Shown here one piece after another: positions 1-12,062 of a stretch of 64,000 nucleotides of DNA. The DNA is taken from contig NC_134570.1 in the NCBI RefSeq assembly GCF_050947875.1, forward strand, positions 101,288,122 through 101,352,121. The letters are read 5' to 3'. Made by a program: the position numbers and the translations under genes. This DNA comes from Dermacentor variabilis (taxonomy: Eukaryota; Arthropoda; Arachnida; Ixodida; Ixodidae). The notes below the pieces were generated by a model. That model had not been told where the DNA came from. It did no database searches and saw nothing but the letters and a program-made list of their open reading frames with translations. How positions within the stretch are numbered: the stretch's first letter is position 1; each line of letters opens with the position of its first letter.

Positions 1-76
1 ATGTAGAGTGCTTTACACACGATGTTATCATCGTAGCCTGCAGCATAGAAGACTGATATAAAGCAGTCGCAAGATT

Positions 77-297
77 TAAAGAACGCATCACACTCAAGGA
101 AGAAAAATGTGAGTTATTTCCTGACTCCGTCGCTTCAGAGAGATAATTTTTTCAGCAAGGGCCAAAATCAAAGCTATCATGAATTCGCCGGTACTGACGA
201 ACATGAGAGAACTAAGAGCCTATTTGGGCCTTTCAAACTTCCGTGCAAAACTCTTGAGAAACTTGGCAATTGTGGCCATGCCGCTTTAAGAGATACT
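77..297 (+). mobile_element. Ty3/gypsy reverse transcriptase relic
   Basis: Read across shifting frames, the segment gives a KCELFPD-like block, a gap, then MRELRAYLGLSNFRAKLLRNLAIVAMPL. That is the conserved stretch after the RT palm of Ty3/gypsy Pol (LRAYLGL..). It ends at a TAA, has frame breaks, and lacks the YXDD region. A dead fragment, in opposite orientation to the integrase relic that follows. Confidence 0.62.
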
Positions 298-574
298 TAA
301 GTAAGACAAAAATGTAGTGCGGGTCTACAGCATGCAAAAATGCCTTCGAAACTACCGAGAATATTGTTGCGTGAAACAACACGAGGCGTGACTATTTACA
401 GTGTACTTACAACGAGGCACACAGCAGCAACCAAGCTGGCGGACAGTCTGTATGCACACAAAACAGACCAGTCTTCTTCGTCACCTGCTCCGAGCAGAAT
501 GTTGCTTCGTAGCATTACCCATGGCGGTAGGAGCGCCGTCTCGGTGCACTTTAAACAGTCGTGTTAGAAGGAGC

Positions 575-1287
575 ATGGTACGCTTTCAGTTTGCTGACCG
601 GAACTATGTCACTGGGAGCGACCGTAGGTATTACAGTGGGCGAGACTGGAACAATCTCGTAGGTGACTTCCGTGACTTGTCGGACGACCTAGTAAGGGCC
701 CGTGTACCAAAGATAACAACTTCTCTGACAAGCCAACACGATTAATGGAGACCACAGTATAACTAAGCCACCGGGTTAGAAGTGAGCGTCGTGATGTCGG
801 CTGTCATAAACATTATTATTACTTACAGAGCGCACTAATTCCCAGTACGAATAAGAAGAGAGACGAAACACGAGTATTGTATGCAAAATAATGCAGATGT
901 AGAGACTGGCGCAGCTAGCTACTATAGTACTGCTATTTTGAAGGCGTTTCCGGGTCGCTTGCGGAGCCGACAGCTTGATGTGGGCCAATTGACGTGCGTG
1001 ATCAGCATGAGTGATGGCACCACGTGCATATTCGCTATGCGGCACTGTAGCAGCCGGAAGTATGGTGTCGAGTGGTAACATCGGTTCAAGGCCAAAGAGC
1101 ATATAAAAGGTTGATTGCCCGGCGGAGTCGTAGCGCAACGAATTGTAGGCGAAGGTTACGTAAGGTAACGTGAGGTCCCAGTCACGGTAGTCAGACGAAA
1201 CATACATTGAGAGCATGTCCGTGAGGGTGCGATTTAGGCGCTCGGTGCGGCCATTTGTTTGGGGATAATAGGAAGTGATCTACTTGT
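575..1287 (-). mobile_element. Ty3/gypsy integrase relic
   Basis: The minus strand encodes TSYYPQTNGRTERLNRTL then DMLSMYVSSDYRDWDLTLPYVTFAYNS, the hallmark end of a Ty3/gypsy integrase core. An inserted block follows (about 810-930), then YDSRHHDAHF, a PGxLV-like part and YTGPY, as in the integrase C-terminal domain. A stop follows DAHF, another breaks GPY, and a TAG precedes the first block. The sequence from about 330 to 575 could be the adjoining LTR, but I cannot define its ends. Confidence 0.75.
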
Positions 1288-1384
1288 GCTGCGTTGAGGA
1301 AGGGCGCGAAAGCTATGGGGCAAGATGGGATATCACACATCGGCGTAAGAAGTGTCACACTATTTTTGCGCAATATTTATGTGG

Positions 1385-1500
1385 TATGTAAAATTGTGTC
1401 CTGACACTGGCCTGGTTCCAAAAGATTGGAAGACAGCAAATGTTGTTTCTTTAGTAAGAAACTAGAGCAAAACTATCGTCCTCTATCCATCATGATCATC
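1385..1500 (+). mobile_element. Small LINE reverse transcriptase fragment
   Basis: A short stretch reads TGLVPKDWKTANVV, a few residues with a frame break, then NYRPLSI-like coding. This is the motif that opens the RT domain of CR1/Jockey-type LINEs. No other part of the element is present. Confidence 0.5.
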
Positions 1501-1590
1501 AGCCTGCTTTATGTCCACTGCAGGACGAAGGCCTCCCTCTGTGATCTCCGCAACCCCTGTCCTAAGCCAAGCGATTCCAACTAGCGACTA
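1486..1590 (+). repeat. Dispersed arthropod-type repeat fragment
   Basis: The CATGATCATCAGCCTGCTTT stretch followed by a CCACTGCAGGACGAAGGCCTC-like run matches a sequence I recall as a common dispersed fragment in tick and other arthropod genomes. Recognition from memory; ends are uncertain. Confidence 0.4.
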
Positions 1591-2524
1591 CGAATGTATT
1601 ATTAAAACAATTAAAGACTGGAACTTCCTGAAGAAATAGCAAGCATAAGCGATAACAGTGTCTTTTTTTCATCGTAATGACCTGTGAAATGTGCGTTATA
1701 ACTTTACATCAGCTTAGTATTTGCATATTTTAATAAATTCGTATAGGGATACGCTACTATCTTTATATTCTGCATTCTGCTTTCGTATTTTGTTCTGGAA
1801 ACGTTTTTAAACTGTGTCGACTTTGTATGTTCCACCCTGCCCCCTCCGCCGTATTGTCATTGCGGCATTAAAGGAATTTTGTAAATAAGGAAAGAGCACC
1901 ATTCGGAGAGAAAGCGGGTAAGATTCCGCCCACATAAGGTCCATAGTAGCGACAAGGTTCATGAACCAGGCATTACCTCTTTCTAAGTCAACTAGTGGTA
2001 CCAAGGAAGGACAGACTGCTTGTTTCGGTGATCATTTGTCAACGAGAAACACCATAAATTATATATGACAATAGGTAAGAAGTCCTGCGCTTGCTGATTG
2101 ATATTTGAATTATCTTCTTTAAGCGCTCGTTGGTTCTTTGCTGCGTTTCGCTTTTTTTCTTTAATGTCACCTGAAATTACGCTGATGTTCGTCAGCACAT
2201 CTAAAGACAAATTCATTATTAACCTAACTTGAGGGACAATGCCCGTTTCTGACTGGTGAGAGCCCGCAAATTATGCTGCGGCATGCAAAAGTACCTCCCA
2301 GCCGGCATCCATCAACGCCTGCTGCATCACCGACGTCAACAATTGACGCGTCACGTCAGCTATTGTGCACATAGCGCGTCGTTTCTACCCGGCCAGGCGT
2401 CAGGCTTTCTGTGAAATTCAAATAAGAATTATTGTAGACACACATCACCAACACTACCGAGTGTGACACAACTAGATACCCTAAACTGTGCACGTGTTCA
2501 ACTGAATGCAAAGAAGGTAGAAAA
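1591..2524. other. No gene seen
   Basis: AT-rich sequence between repeat fragments and the 3' end of gene A. ORFs are short with no recognisable motif. Confidence 0.5.
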
Positions 2525-2609
2525 TTGTACATTTAAAAGTAGTTTTATTGCGAAATATTCTTTCTGAATTTCTTGAGACGTCAGTTTACAGCCAATCTTA
2601 GGTCAATTT
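2525..2609 (-). terminator. 3' exon and poly(A) signal of gene A
   Basis: Exon 3 begins AAATTGACC after a pyrimidine-rich acceptor ending TTTTACAG. Joined to the final T of exon 2, the first two bases give TAA. AATAAA lies at 2549-2544, about 60 nt into the exon, the same layout as in the other copies. Confidence 0.65.
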
Positions 2610-5034
2610 CTGTAAAAGAGAACGAAGAAAAGGCATGAGATTAAGCAAAATCAAGAGTAATGCTCAAAAACAGGTGTTCAGTATTAGATTCGTCATCGAA
2701 AATAAGTTTAGCAGAAGGGTGAACGTAAATATTATTGATGCTTTTACGGACAGCACAGAAACACAACACGAAGGGATAGCTATCGCACACGCACGTGTTT
2801 GTCTGCGTTTCAGTTTTTGATTACTCCGCAGTGCGTCTGACCATGAAGAATAAACAATCATAACTCCGCACTCACTTGTTCCATGAACCATCACATGAGC
2901 TGTGTGGTGTTTGGAGCTAATACTTTCATTTTTAATGGAATATGCCCATATCTACACAATCGGCAAACAAATTGAGAGGATGAGTATAGGGTATATTTCA
3001 TCGTGCTGACCCTTATTTGCTTTGGAAAGCATACGAAGAAGATTCAAACGCACCACACAATATATTGATCACTTACAGTAGCATTAACTACAATATGCCC
3101 CGTAATTTTTCCTTCGTTCCCTTTGTTTTCTGGTACATCTATATGTCAACTCGCAGAAAAACTGAGAACGAGAATTATCCCAGATTTTGTGATCAACCAA
3201 AACACCGATACACATTCTTCCTAATAACTGTAATCCCCCTTCTTAATTCTAGCCATTATCCATGGTGCAGTGGACCAATGCTTCATGCTTAAAAGCAAGC
3301 CTATTCTAGCAGGTGTCAAGAGCACTTTAGAGGTGGAAATTCACTCGTTTCCTTACATTTCTTGTGCAGAAGAGTGGAATAGCCGTGACCACCGAGACCG
3401 CTTCCCTAGCTTAGGCCATAGCTTCCTAGTCCGTAGCCATATGCGGGAGCTCCTTGGCCAACTCCGTAGCCGTACGAGGACACAGAAGCAAGTGGGGCGT
3501 GGTAAGCTCCGTAGGCCGCGGGAGGACGCACAGAGTAATCGTAGGGATAACCAGAGTAGACGCCAAAGGCACAAGTGGCCAGGGCCAGCAGGATGCAAGT
3601 GCGGATCTGCAAGATAAGTACAAACGGGTCGAAGTTAGCGTAAGCTTAAAACTACAGCTTTCTTGAACAACACCCCCGGTCTTCTACATGCTTACACAAA
3701 ACAGTGCCAAAATAAAGCGCCAGGTGGAGTCACACGTGCATAATTGCTTCGCTAACTCATAATCTTTGCTGGAAGCGATACGCCATTTGACGTACAGATA
3801 TCAACAAGAGATAAACATGAGTCCATAACTGGTCATTGCATAAAAAATCATAGATAATCCCAGGATTATTCGAAGAAATGTTTGTGACTCTGAAGCACAG
3901 AGTATTATAAGATCAAATGGTAGCTATTTGTTCTAAAAGCCTGCTCCGCAAAAATTACAGCACGAGCAAGCAAAGAACATCATCGATCTTAAAGGTCTTT
4001 AGACAAGCTTTTTCGACGACAGTGACGCTGTAATATGTAAGTTAGAGGCTTATGAAAAGCAGAGTTCTTCATGTTAATGACCATTGTTCTTCAACCATCT
4101 ACTATTTATCGATGCGGCGATGAATCTTCGCTTGAGACATGTTGCAGCACACAACAGCTCGTTCACTCTAACGCCATATGATCAGTACAAAAAATTTCTG
4201 CCTTGTCCTCATAACACACAGGATACGCGCTCATATCACACATAATCTACAGTTTCTTGCAAGTTTTCGCCTTGAGGAAAGAAAGAAGTGCTAGGTAGTT
4301 GCAGCAATGATTGTGTGATAAATATGAAGGATGACAGTGGGCGTAAGAAATTATGCTGTTCATGGCGAACGAGTAAATTATAACAACAAGAAAGCCCTTA
4401 AGTATGCTGCGGTATTAGGATGACGGAAATGACGAATTATTTGCAAAGAAAAAACTTCTCTTTTTCAATTCCATGTTTCGAATTCAGTCTGTGGGACATT
4501 AAGGCCGACTAAAAAGAAGCGCAGGGATAGTCGTGGCCGCTTTTTACCAGGTATTACCGGGGGAATGGCTTGATGGACAAAATTAGTCTAGAACTGGTGC
4601 TGTGGTTTGTTCTACGTTATTGCGTAGAACCCAGCGTATTGTCAGGCCTTGACGTTTAGTGTGAAGATGCGATGACGAATAATATTTAGACACAATTATA
4701 GGGAAAACCATTTTCAGAAGTAAGCAAACAGATAAAAAATGTCTTGAAAGCAGCAAGTTCAAAACTTTCATTAACCACGTTGAAGAAGGAAACCCTCATT
4801 CGAAAAGAGACAGCAGTGTTCGAACGCACACGAGTTCCAGAAGTACTCTAAAGAATCTCTCTAAATCCCTGGTAAGAACTCCACAGGTGAACAGAGTTCT
4901 CGGTGATTTTAGGCTGACTGCCGAATATAACAGGCAGAGAACCGTTTCAGATGCATGGTAATTAAATATTGTGCACATATGACAGGTCGATATGTTTGGG
5001 ATTCAAATGAGCACAAGTAGCACGGCGTTACCAT
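2608..5034 (-). CDS. Gene A: small secreted Gly/Tyr-rich protein, truncated by an in-frame TAG
   Basis: Three-exon member of the local Gly/Tyr-rich family. The ATG (5034-5032) is immediately followed by donor GTAACG. Exon 2 runs 3606-3357 after acceptor TTGCAG, and exon 3 starts at 2609 after TTTTACAG. Exon 2 encodes a signal peptide (IRTCILLALATCAFG) and a Tyr/Gly/Ala/Ser-rich chain ending YGYGLGSYGLS. There, at 3408-3406, a TAG replaces the Tyr codon found in B, D and F. The protein would be 67 residues instead of 84 and lack the conserved C-terminus ending in HKK. The frame beyond the TAG is intact, and the original split stop T|AA is still present. The TAG lies 49 nt before the last exon junction, so nonsense-mediated decay may not act. 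Promoter, splice sites and poly(A) signal look intact, so this is either a recent pseudogene or a shortened functional protein. Function is unknown; a structural secreted role is inferred from composition. Confidence 0.72.
3658..5031. other. Intron 1 of gene A, no other feature seen
   Basis: AT-rich intron sequence of gene A (the whole intron is 5031-3607). No coding or repeat motif was recognised. Confidence 0.5.
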
Positions 5035-5067
5035 GGCGGAACGAAGCAGCAGATGTCCACAAAAGCA

Positions 5068-5134
5068 ACTGTCGGTTGTTAGCGCACGGCGACTCAGGTT
5101 TTATAAGGGCGTTCCACAACGCACAACTGCTGTT
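5068..5134 (-). promoter_or_regulatory. Core promoter of gene A
   Basis: On the minus strand TATAAAA begins at 5105, exactly 71 bp before the ATG. An initiator-like ACAGT begins 33 bp after the TATA start (5072-5068), predicting a 5' UTR of about 36 nt. AACAGCAGTTG (5134-5124) lies 29 bp before the TATA and matches the AACACCAGTGG-type element at the same place in B, D and F. Confidence 0.7.
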
Positions 5135-6421
5135 TTTCACCGATTGGAGCGCTTTTCTTTTTTTTTTAAACGAAAGACTCCGCAAATGACGCACCTCGTT
5201 GTTAATATTACTTCATTTTATCTAGCTTAAATTTTGCAATGGCTTTGGCCTTGCCTGTCTCAGTAGCCCAATGATGTCGTTGCAAGACGCATGCCCTTGT
5301 GTTTACTAGTAAAGCACGTATCACTTAGCATTTCTAACGACTGGGAATTTTCCTTATTGAACTGTTTTATCAGGGCTGTTCAGAGGAGCGCGTATGACCG
5401 ATCATTTCTCATGTCAACCGCCGCGTTCATGACTGAAGTATGCTGCTAGTGTAAATTTTAGTAGATTCTTAGATGTGTTTCAGGAGACGACGAAGAAATA
5501 GTATGGAGTTGTCATGAAGATATTCATATACTTAGGCAGCAAACGAAGGGAAGGCCCCTTAATATATTTTGCAAATGTGGTGGCGCCAAGTCTTTCTGTC
5601 GAGGTAGTAGTAAAGATGGTTATAATGAAGGCGTATTACTATATTTAGGCCACTGTAACCCTCACGGTATTTTGCGGAACACGATAAATGTTGTACTACG
5701 TTATGTAGCGCAGTTTTCATTTCTTGGTCCATTGATATTCCTTTCCAAGCACAAAGAGGTACGGGACGTGACGTGTAGAGAATAAAGTTTTGTATTCTTA
5801 TTGCGGAGTTTACAATTTATGATCATGGCAGTTTAACAAGTAGAGCGATTTTCTTTGCCCTAGAACACGCCAAACTGGATACACCTATAAACAGACTGCC
5901 ACCCTATACGCACTAAGCATATATGGAAACAAGGAATGGAGATGATGCTAGTGAAAAATAACGGAATATAAACCAGACACTTCATCTTTATAGCAAAGAA
6001 GTCATCTTGCTGGTTCAAATTTTTTACGGAAGTTCGTTTAATTTTCAGTGTTATTGCTCTTCGTTTGAAGCGCATGTTGAAATGCCGATGTGGTCAGTTT
6101 ATTCGCGGTTTACGCTTCAGGCATTTGTTCAGCAACAGACTGTCCGCCAACATATTTTGTTTGCTTGAACCTGTGGATAAAAGTTGTCTCTGTGGGAATC
6201 TGGGTGAAATGCTAGAGTATCCGTATATTAAAAGCAATATGACTGTGATGCATATTTTCTATTCGCGTATGAGCCGAATATGTATATATTCGTTCTTGGT
6301 TCGCATACCCCTAGTAGCTATTTGTGTTCTCATTTATGTATCACTTAATGCAGTTAAGAAGTACAGATCATTTCCTGCTATGCCGTGCTTGCATCATTGT
6401 TTCTTGGCTTGTTATGATTGA

Positions 6422-6424
<3 letters not shown>
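5135..6424. other. Upstream of gene A, no gene seen
   Basis: AT-rich sequence with no convincing coding motif. The longest ORF (6065-6421) has no recognisable domain. Confidence 0.45.

Positions 6425-6486
<62 letters not shown>
6425..6486. repeat. (AT)n microsatellite
   Basis: About 31 uninterrupted AT dinucleotides. It creates a false Ile-Tyr repeat ORF. Confidence 0.97.
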
Positions 6487-6489
<3 letters not shown>

Positions 6490-6490
<1 letters not shown>

Positions 6491-8334
6491 ATGAGGGAAG
6501 TAGGTCCTCTGCGACTCCCGTCGTAGCTTTTAGGCCATCTCCACGCTGTCCAAGCGACTGTGATAGTGAACTACTCAGCCACAGAAGATACCACTTTTTG
6601 CCTTGCCGTTTTCATCGGCGCCGTACATCATCACCATCCGCTATGTTAAGCTAGAAATCGTCAAGCAACCCACCACAAAATGACTGTCTCAATGAAACAA
6701 CGAAAGCGTGAAATTTACTCAGCGGGAGCATGTATTCCACATAGCAAGGCAAGGCGCCGCAGCTATATCTTCGTTTTCGCCATTCCCGACGACCTCTGGT
6801 GTTAGATTACTGGAGACGCCGTCAATTTGGCAAGCTGACAACGAGAACGTCACCTTCCGCGTATGCGAAAGTTGCGGCTAAACAAAGCTTTCTACCATAG
6901 GAGGACTTTCTCTAGCAGCCGGACTCCCCATCATAGAAAGAATTTATGAACCAACTCATGTTTGCCACATGCTATACGGACATCAGATGCAACTTGTGCT
7001 GCAATCTTTCGTCCAGAGAGAAGTAGAGTCGTAGGACACCGCGAGCTGGTATTCGGCTGCATCTGAACCAGCCATTTCCCAAGCACCCATCCGGCACAAT
7101 TTCTTTTGCCTTTGGGCGCATTGGCCACGGTTGTAAAGGGCTCTCCTCAAACTACACCACAGGCAATTCAATGTCAAACGCGCATGCTTACAAAGTCACT
7201 ATAATTTCATCGAGAGCTTAAGATAATTGATGACTTTGCTGGAACCTGTAATTATTACTGTTGTTGCTTTCAACAAAATCAGTTATTCTTGTAATGTTGA
7301 AACAGCAACGGCGTACTGTGTGCCGAACACAAATATAGATGCACTTTATACTCGGTCACAGGGTGCAGGCCGGATATTCTAAGCCACTTCAAAAAGAAAG
7401 AATAACGGGAAAAGCATTGACCTTCATCAAGTGTGACCATGCGCTTAAATGACACCTATGACTTTTTATTTGGCTTTGTCCATTATAGTTGCATACACAC
7501 TTTTTTTATACCACGTCAGCTCTCGTTCCAGTTCAAGCAGATTGTTGAAATGCATAAGCAGAAAGAATAAAGGACATGGAGTGAAAATCAGCTCTTGATC
7601 TCCCAGGTTCCCCTAGCGGGATTCTACATTTCACACAATAAACTCAACGAACTCTGTTCATTGGGAAAACAACTTCGTTTAAAAGCGCTAGAATGCCTGT
7701 CCATTGCAGTCATCAAGCTATATTTCTATTTCCAAGCCAAATGCATTGATTTGTGGTCACCGCACGCGAAATATACATTTTTTAGTTATATATTTTTACT
7801 GCGAGTGCAAATATGGGGATGCTCGAAGCACATTTGCGCTGTCATTGTTGGCGTCGGCGACAGCGTTGTCATTCAGTCAAGCTATCGACTATTTATGCGC
7901 TGTCTCCGTATGGAGGATGAGAAGACCACAGAGACGTGAAGACAATTATGTGCAAGAAGCGACAAATACAAGTGGACGAACAGTCACCCTCGCTTCAATC
8001 GGCTCTGCCGAAAACCCAGGGCGGTAGTCTGGCTTCAACTGTTGACGCAAACGCAGTGCGCAGACACATTGGCGTTCTTGCTGAGAACATGTGCCCGTAT
8101 CACACCACAGATAACATCAAGACAAATGTATGGAATCGTTTCTATGGATGATTAACAACTCCGATTAACCAGCGTTACTAGAACTTTATTTCAGTCTATG
8201 CTCAGCAGCATCAATGGGCGTTCCATTTCTCGTTCTCCAAGTGGCGCAGTTTTGACACTGCTACATTCTGTAAGGCACTTCCAGCGCCCATCTTCCTTGC
8301 AATGCACATAAATCTCCGCCTCAACCTTGTGTTC
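6490..8334. other. No gene seen
   Basis: Mixed sequence with ORFs up to about 114 codons (7595-7939) that show no known motif. A Ser/Arg/Pro-rich stretch just after the AT repeat could be a gag remnant, but this is not supportable. Confidence 0.4.
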
Positions 8335-9381
8335 TTATTTATTATTTACTTACGCAGTACTTACATCGCCATAAAGGCACTACGTAGGGGGGAACAAAAC
8401 ACAACCAGTAAAACAGAAAAGCCTTGGCACAGGTATACTCATAAACAGAAGCACTGCAATAGCATTTAGAGAATGACATTCAAGTAAAGTGAAACAAACA
8501 GGTTATTAGGATATATAACACTTACAATTGTTTTACAAGAGCGCTTACACAGCATACAATAGCTCGTTATTTGACACATTTACTCTATGATTTCATAAAC
8601 GCAGTTGATTGATAAACGCTATGATTTCCCAAACGCAATTGTCTAATTGATTTTAGCAAAAAAGATTAGTAAAAATTCTTTGTTTTGCAGTTAGAGGTTG
8701 AGATCTTCTTGTTGATATCACAGCGAGCCGATAGGTAATCTGGTCCCAGATGATAGTTATAGCGATGGATACCTGTCTGACTGGTATATATTTAGTGCAA
8801 TAGTTACAGCCAGAGCTTCTGCCTACGTATATGTAGCAGATCCTATCCTAACGTGGCCTTCATTTTTGAAACGCTAGACCACGGGCTGTATTCATTACAA
8901 ACAAACCTTACTGCGTTGTTCTGTAGTTTTTCCAGTCTATTAATCAGGTAATCTTGATAGAGATCCCATATTACACAGGCATAATCAACTATTTTTCTAA
9001 CATGTAAGAAGTATAAAGTTTCTTTAACTCCACGTGTTGCCTGTTTGAAATTTCTGCGAATAAAATGTAGCAACCCACTAGCTTTTGCTATGACACTGTC
9101 AATATGTGTATGCCAAGTGGGTGATTCGTTGAAATTGACTCCTAGATACTTGAATTCTGACTATATGTCAATAAGAGTTATGTTATATCGGTGCTGAAAT
9201 TTGGATATAGTTTCCTGCAAAACCTTCCGCTACAGCACATTTGAATATTTAAATTCGTGTACCATCTTTTACACCAGTTCGCTACCTTATCTAAATCTGC
9301 TTGCAATGTATCTATGCCATTTTCCGCAGTAGTAATTTCTCGCTAACTCACACAGTCATCGGCAAATATGTTTATGTGTGA
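8335..9381 (-). mobile_element. CR1-like LINE, 3' half
   Basis: On the minus strand the piece begins with INIFADDCVS, the RT catalytic FADD box. It continues with a C-terminal block (LHFIRRNFKQATRGVKETLY, VDYACVIWDLYQDYLINRLE, NNAVRFVCNEYSPWSSVSKM) typical of CR1/Jockey-type LINEs. It ends in an AT-rich 3' part near 8335-8350 containing ATAAATAA. Stops and frame breaks mark it as dead. It is the downstream half of an element split by the I-like LINE at 9382-10889. Confidence 0.78.
9367..9381. repeat. Left copy of target-site duplication of the I-like LINE
   Basis: TATGTTTATGTGTGA, repeated exactly at 10890-10904, the two sides of the nested element. Confidence 0.85.
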
Positions 9382-10889
9382 GTGAGTGAGTGAGTGAGTG
9401 AGTGAGTGAGTGAGTGAAGTAACTTTATTTTGGTCCAGAGAAGACGCAGGGGAGATCCCGCGCCACCCGGCTAGTCCCACGTAGGGACCGCCAAGCCGAG
9501 CTTGACGGCCCGATCGCGGGCACTCTGGAAGGACAGGGTTTGGTCGTTGAGTTCGGGGCTGCCCAAGAGCGCAGCCCACCTATCCTCGCTGAAGGAGGAG
9601 CCGATGGCTTCACACTCCCACAACACATGGTCCAATGTTGCCCTTAGTCCACAGGCAGGGCAGTCCGCACTGGGATATCTTTCGGGGTATATGGCATGAA
9701 AAACCGCGAGGTTAGGGTACGCACGGGCTTGTAAAAGTCGAAGGGTAACCGCCCGCGCCCTACATAAGGCGGGGTGCGGGAGGGGGAAGACCCGTCTTGA
9801 CAGATAGTAGTGCGTAGTGATCTCATTAAACGTAAGCAAGGGTTCCCCGCGGGGCTGAGGGACTGCTGAGGCGGCGCGGTCAGTGAGTCCTCGCGCGGCC
9901 TCGTGTGCGCCCTCGTTAGGGTTAGAGGGAGAACCCTCAATCGACCCCAAGTGAGTGGGAAACCAAAATAAAGAATGCGGAGAGATACTTTTGGCGCTTT
10001 GGAGAATGCGGAGGGCCTGGGGGGAGACCATGCCGGTTTGGTAGGCCTTAATGGCTGCCTTGGAATCACTATATATTGCCTCTCTGCGACCATCGAGCAC
10101 AGCCAGCGCGATTGCAACCTGTTCGGCTACCACGGGCCTTGAAGTGCGTACCGTAGGGAGCAAGTGAGCCTTGAATTGGAGTCTACGATGGAGACGGCGA
10201 ATGCCTCTTGTTGGACATATGCCGCGGCATCCACGAAGCTTGCCTTAATGTGGTTATTGCGGACATGCTCGAGTAGAGCTCTACCCCTGGCCCGACGTCT
10301 GCCGACGTTGTTTGCGGGGTGCATATTGCGGGGCAGGGGCGCGATGTGCAGTTGAGACCTGATGTCGCTGGGAATCCGCATGGCGTCAGGGCACTGGTCG
10401 ACAGGATTGAGGCCCATCTCGTCGAGTATCTTGCGGCCCGTCGGGGTGCCGGATAGCCTGAGCAGCTGTGAGTGCTCTTGTGCCTCGATAATCTCTTCGA
10501 GCGTGTTGTGGACTCCGAGCTTCAACAGGTTTTCGGTTTGGGTGCTTGCAGGCAAGCCGAGGGCAAGCTTAAAAACCTTTCTGATGAGTGAATTGAGCTT
10601 GTTTCTCTCAGCCACATGCCAATTATGCATGGCCGCCGAGTATGAAAGGTGGCAGAGAACAAAAGCATGTATAATGCGGATGAGATTTTCTTCCTTGATT
10701 CCCCGGTGCCTGTTGGCGATCCTCCGAATGAGGCCGAGAGAACTCTTCGTCTTGGCGGTGATCTTTCTGAGTGCGGTTCCATTGGAACCGTTAGACTCGA
10801 TATACATCCCCAATATTCGGAGTGAGTCCACTCTAGGCACCGGAGACGCGTCACCAGTGAAAAGCCGTATTTCGCTTTCGGACGCCGGT
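9382..10889 (-). mobile_element. 5'-truncated I-like LINE with RNase H, nested in a CR1-like LINE
   Basis: Minus-strand coding 10883-10127 covers the RT C-terminal region (SLRILGMYIESNGSNG, KITAKTKSSLGLIRRIANRH). A one-base frameshift near 10165 separates it from an RNase H domain with IVDS, AEQVAIALA, YSDSKAAIKAY and a late NEGAHEAAR. This is followed by a CPACGLRATLDHVLWECE zinc-knuckle-like motif. The usual last Asp of RNase H is His (AH in place of AD). The 3' end has AATAAAGT and a (CACT)n tail (9382-9417). It is flanked by the 15-bp duplication TATGTTTATGTGTGA at 9367-9381 and 10890-10904. Confidence 0.88.
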
Positions 10890-10904
10890 TATGTTTATGT
10901 GTGA
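10890..10904. repeat. Right copy of target-site duplication of the I-like LINE
   Basis: TATGTTTATGTGTGA, identical to 9367-9381. Removing the element and one copy joins ISHINI to FADD of the host LINE. Confidence 0.85.
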
Positions 10905-12062
10905 TATAATTAGTTTGATAATGTCGTTTATGTAGATTATGTAGATGTAGAGGCCAGTACACTTCCCTGAGGAACGCCCGAAGAAATAGTCATTGGTGAA
11001 GATGCGGCATTGTTTAGGTCTACAGGCTGCGTTCTTCCATTTAGGTAGTTTTGTATCTAATTTTGAACGTCTTCATTGACACTTAATGCACAAGCTTTAC
11101 ATCTAAGAGCTTATGGGACACAGTATCGAAAGCTTTTTGAAAATATTTAAAACATTGTCTTCCTGACTATTGTTATCAATGGCTTTGAATAAAAAATGCT
11201 TAAATTCTATTAATTGTGTGTTGGAGGAATCCTTGCAGGGAAGGTGTAAAGAACGCGTTTGATTGAAGGAATGCGGATATCTTACTATGTAAAATGTGTC
11301 CGAATATTTTGGAACATATCAACGTTAGTGAAGTCGGCCTGTAGTTTTGTCTGAGTTTTCTATCATCCGATTTAAAAACTGGTGTCACGCTTGCAATTTT
11401 TCCAATCTTGGGGGATGAACTGTTTCAAGGGAAAGTTTGCAGATGGTCGTTAAATACGAAACAATGATGCTATGGCACTCTTCAATGACCACTGGTCATA
11501 TACCATCAGGTCCAATTGCTTTTCTTTCATCTTAATGGCGTAATAAGGAATCGACGCCACTAAAACCGAATTCATGTCTGGTAGCATATCGCCCAGATTT
11601 ACGTTGTTCAAAAGCAAACTCTCCCCAGCAGATACCTGCGAAAACGTGGATTCGAAGTGATGGTTAGATTATTCCGCCCTCTGATAGTCTGACGACAAGG
11701 TTTTTTCGTTAATCGTTAAAAATTGCGGGGATATGTCTTCTTTTCGGTTTCGTTTTCATATTTTTAAAGCGATTTTGGGTTTTCTTTCAAGTGCTTGTTT
11801 AATTTAACAAAGAAGGTATCTTGTGCAGATTTAATTGTCGCTTTCAATAGATTATGGATCTCTTGCAAGCGTTTCTGATTTGTCCGACTGGTGTAGGCAG
11901 AAAACTTTTTATACGTTCGTGTCGCTTTCCTTATAAGTTTACGTATTTCTACGTTAAACCAAGGCCCTTTCTTTATTTTTTTGTCGGCGCAGGTACCAGC
12001 ATTAACATGAATTTCGACTATTTGAAGTGGCTTGTCACAAAACTGTGACGACAAAGTTAGTA
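10905..12062 (-). mobile_element. CR1-like LINE, 5' half
   Basis: Minus-strand fragments show a linker region (KGPWFNVEIRKLIRKATRTY, 12054-11764) and RT motif 1 (VFKSDDRKLRQNYRP, SKIFGHILHSKISAFLQSNA, 11388-11200). Close to 10960 there is GVPQGSVL followed by a broken IYIND block. The endonuclease domain is absent, so the copy is 5' truncated. Frameshifts and stops are many. It continues in 8335-9381 after the nested element. Confidence 0.78.

Noticed and set aside
6418..6654. ORF starting with an Ile-Tyr repeat
   Set aside because: Its first third is the AT microsatellite and the rest has no recognisable domain.
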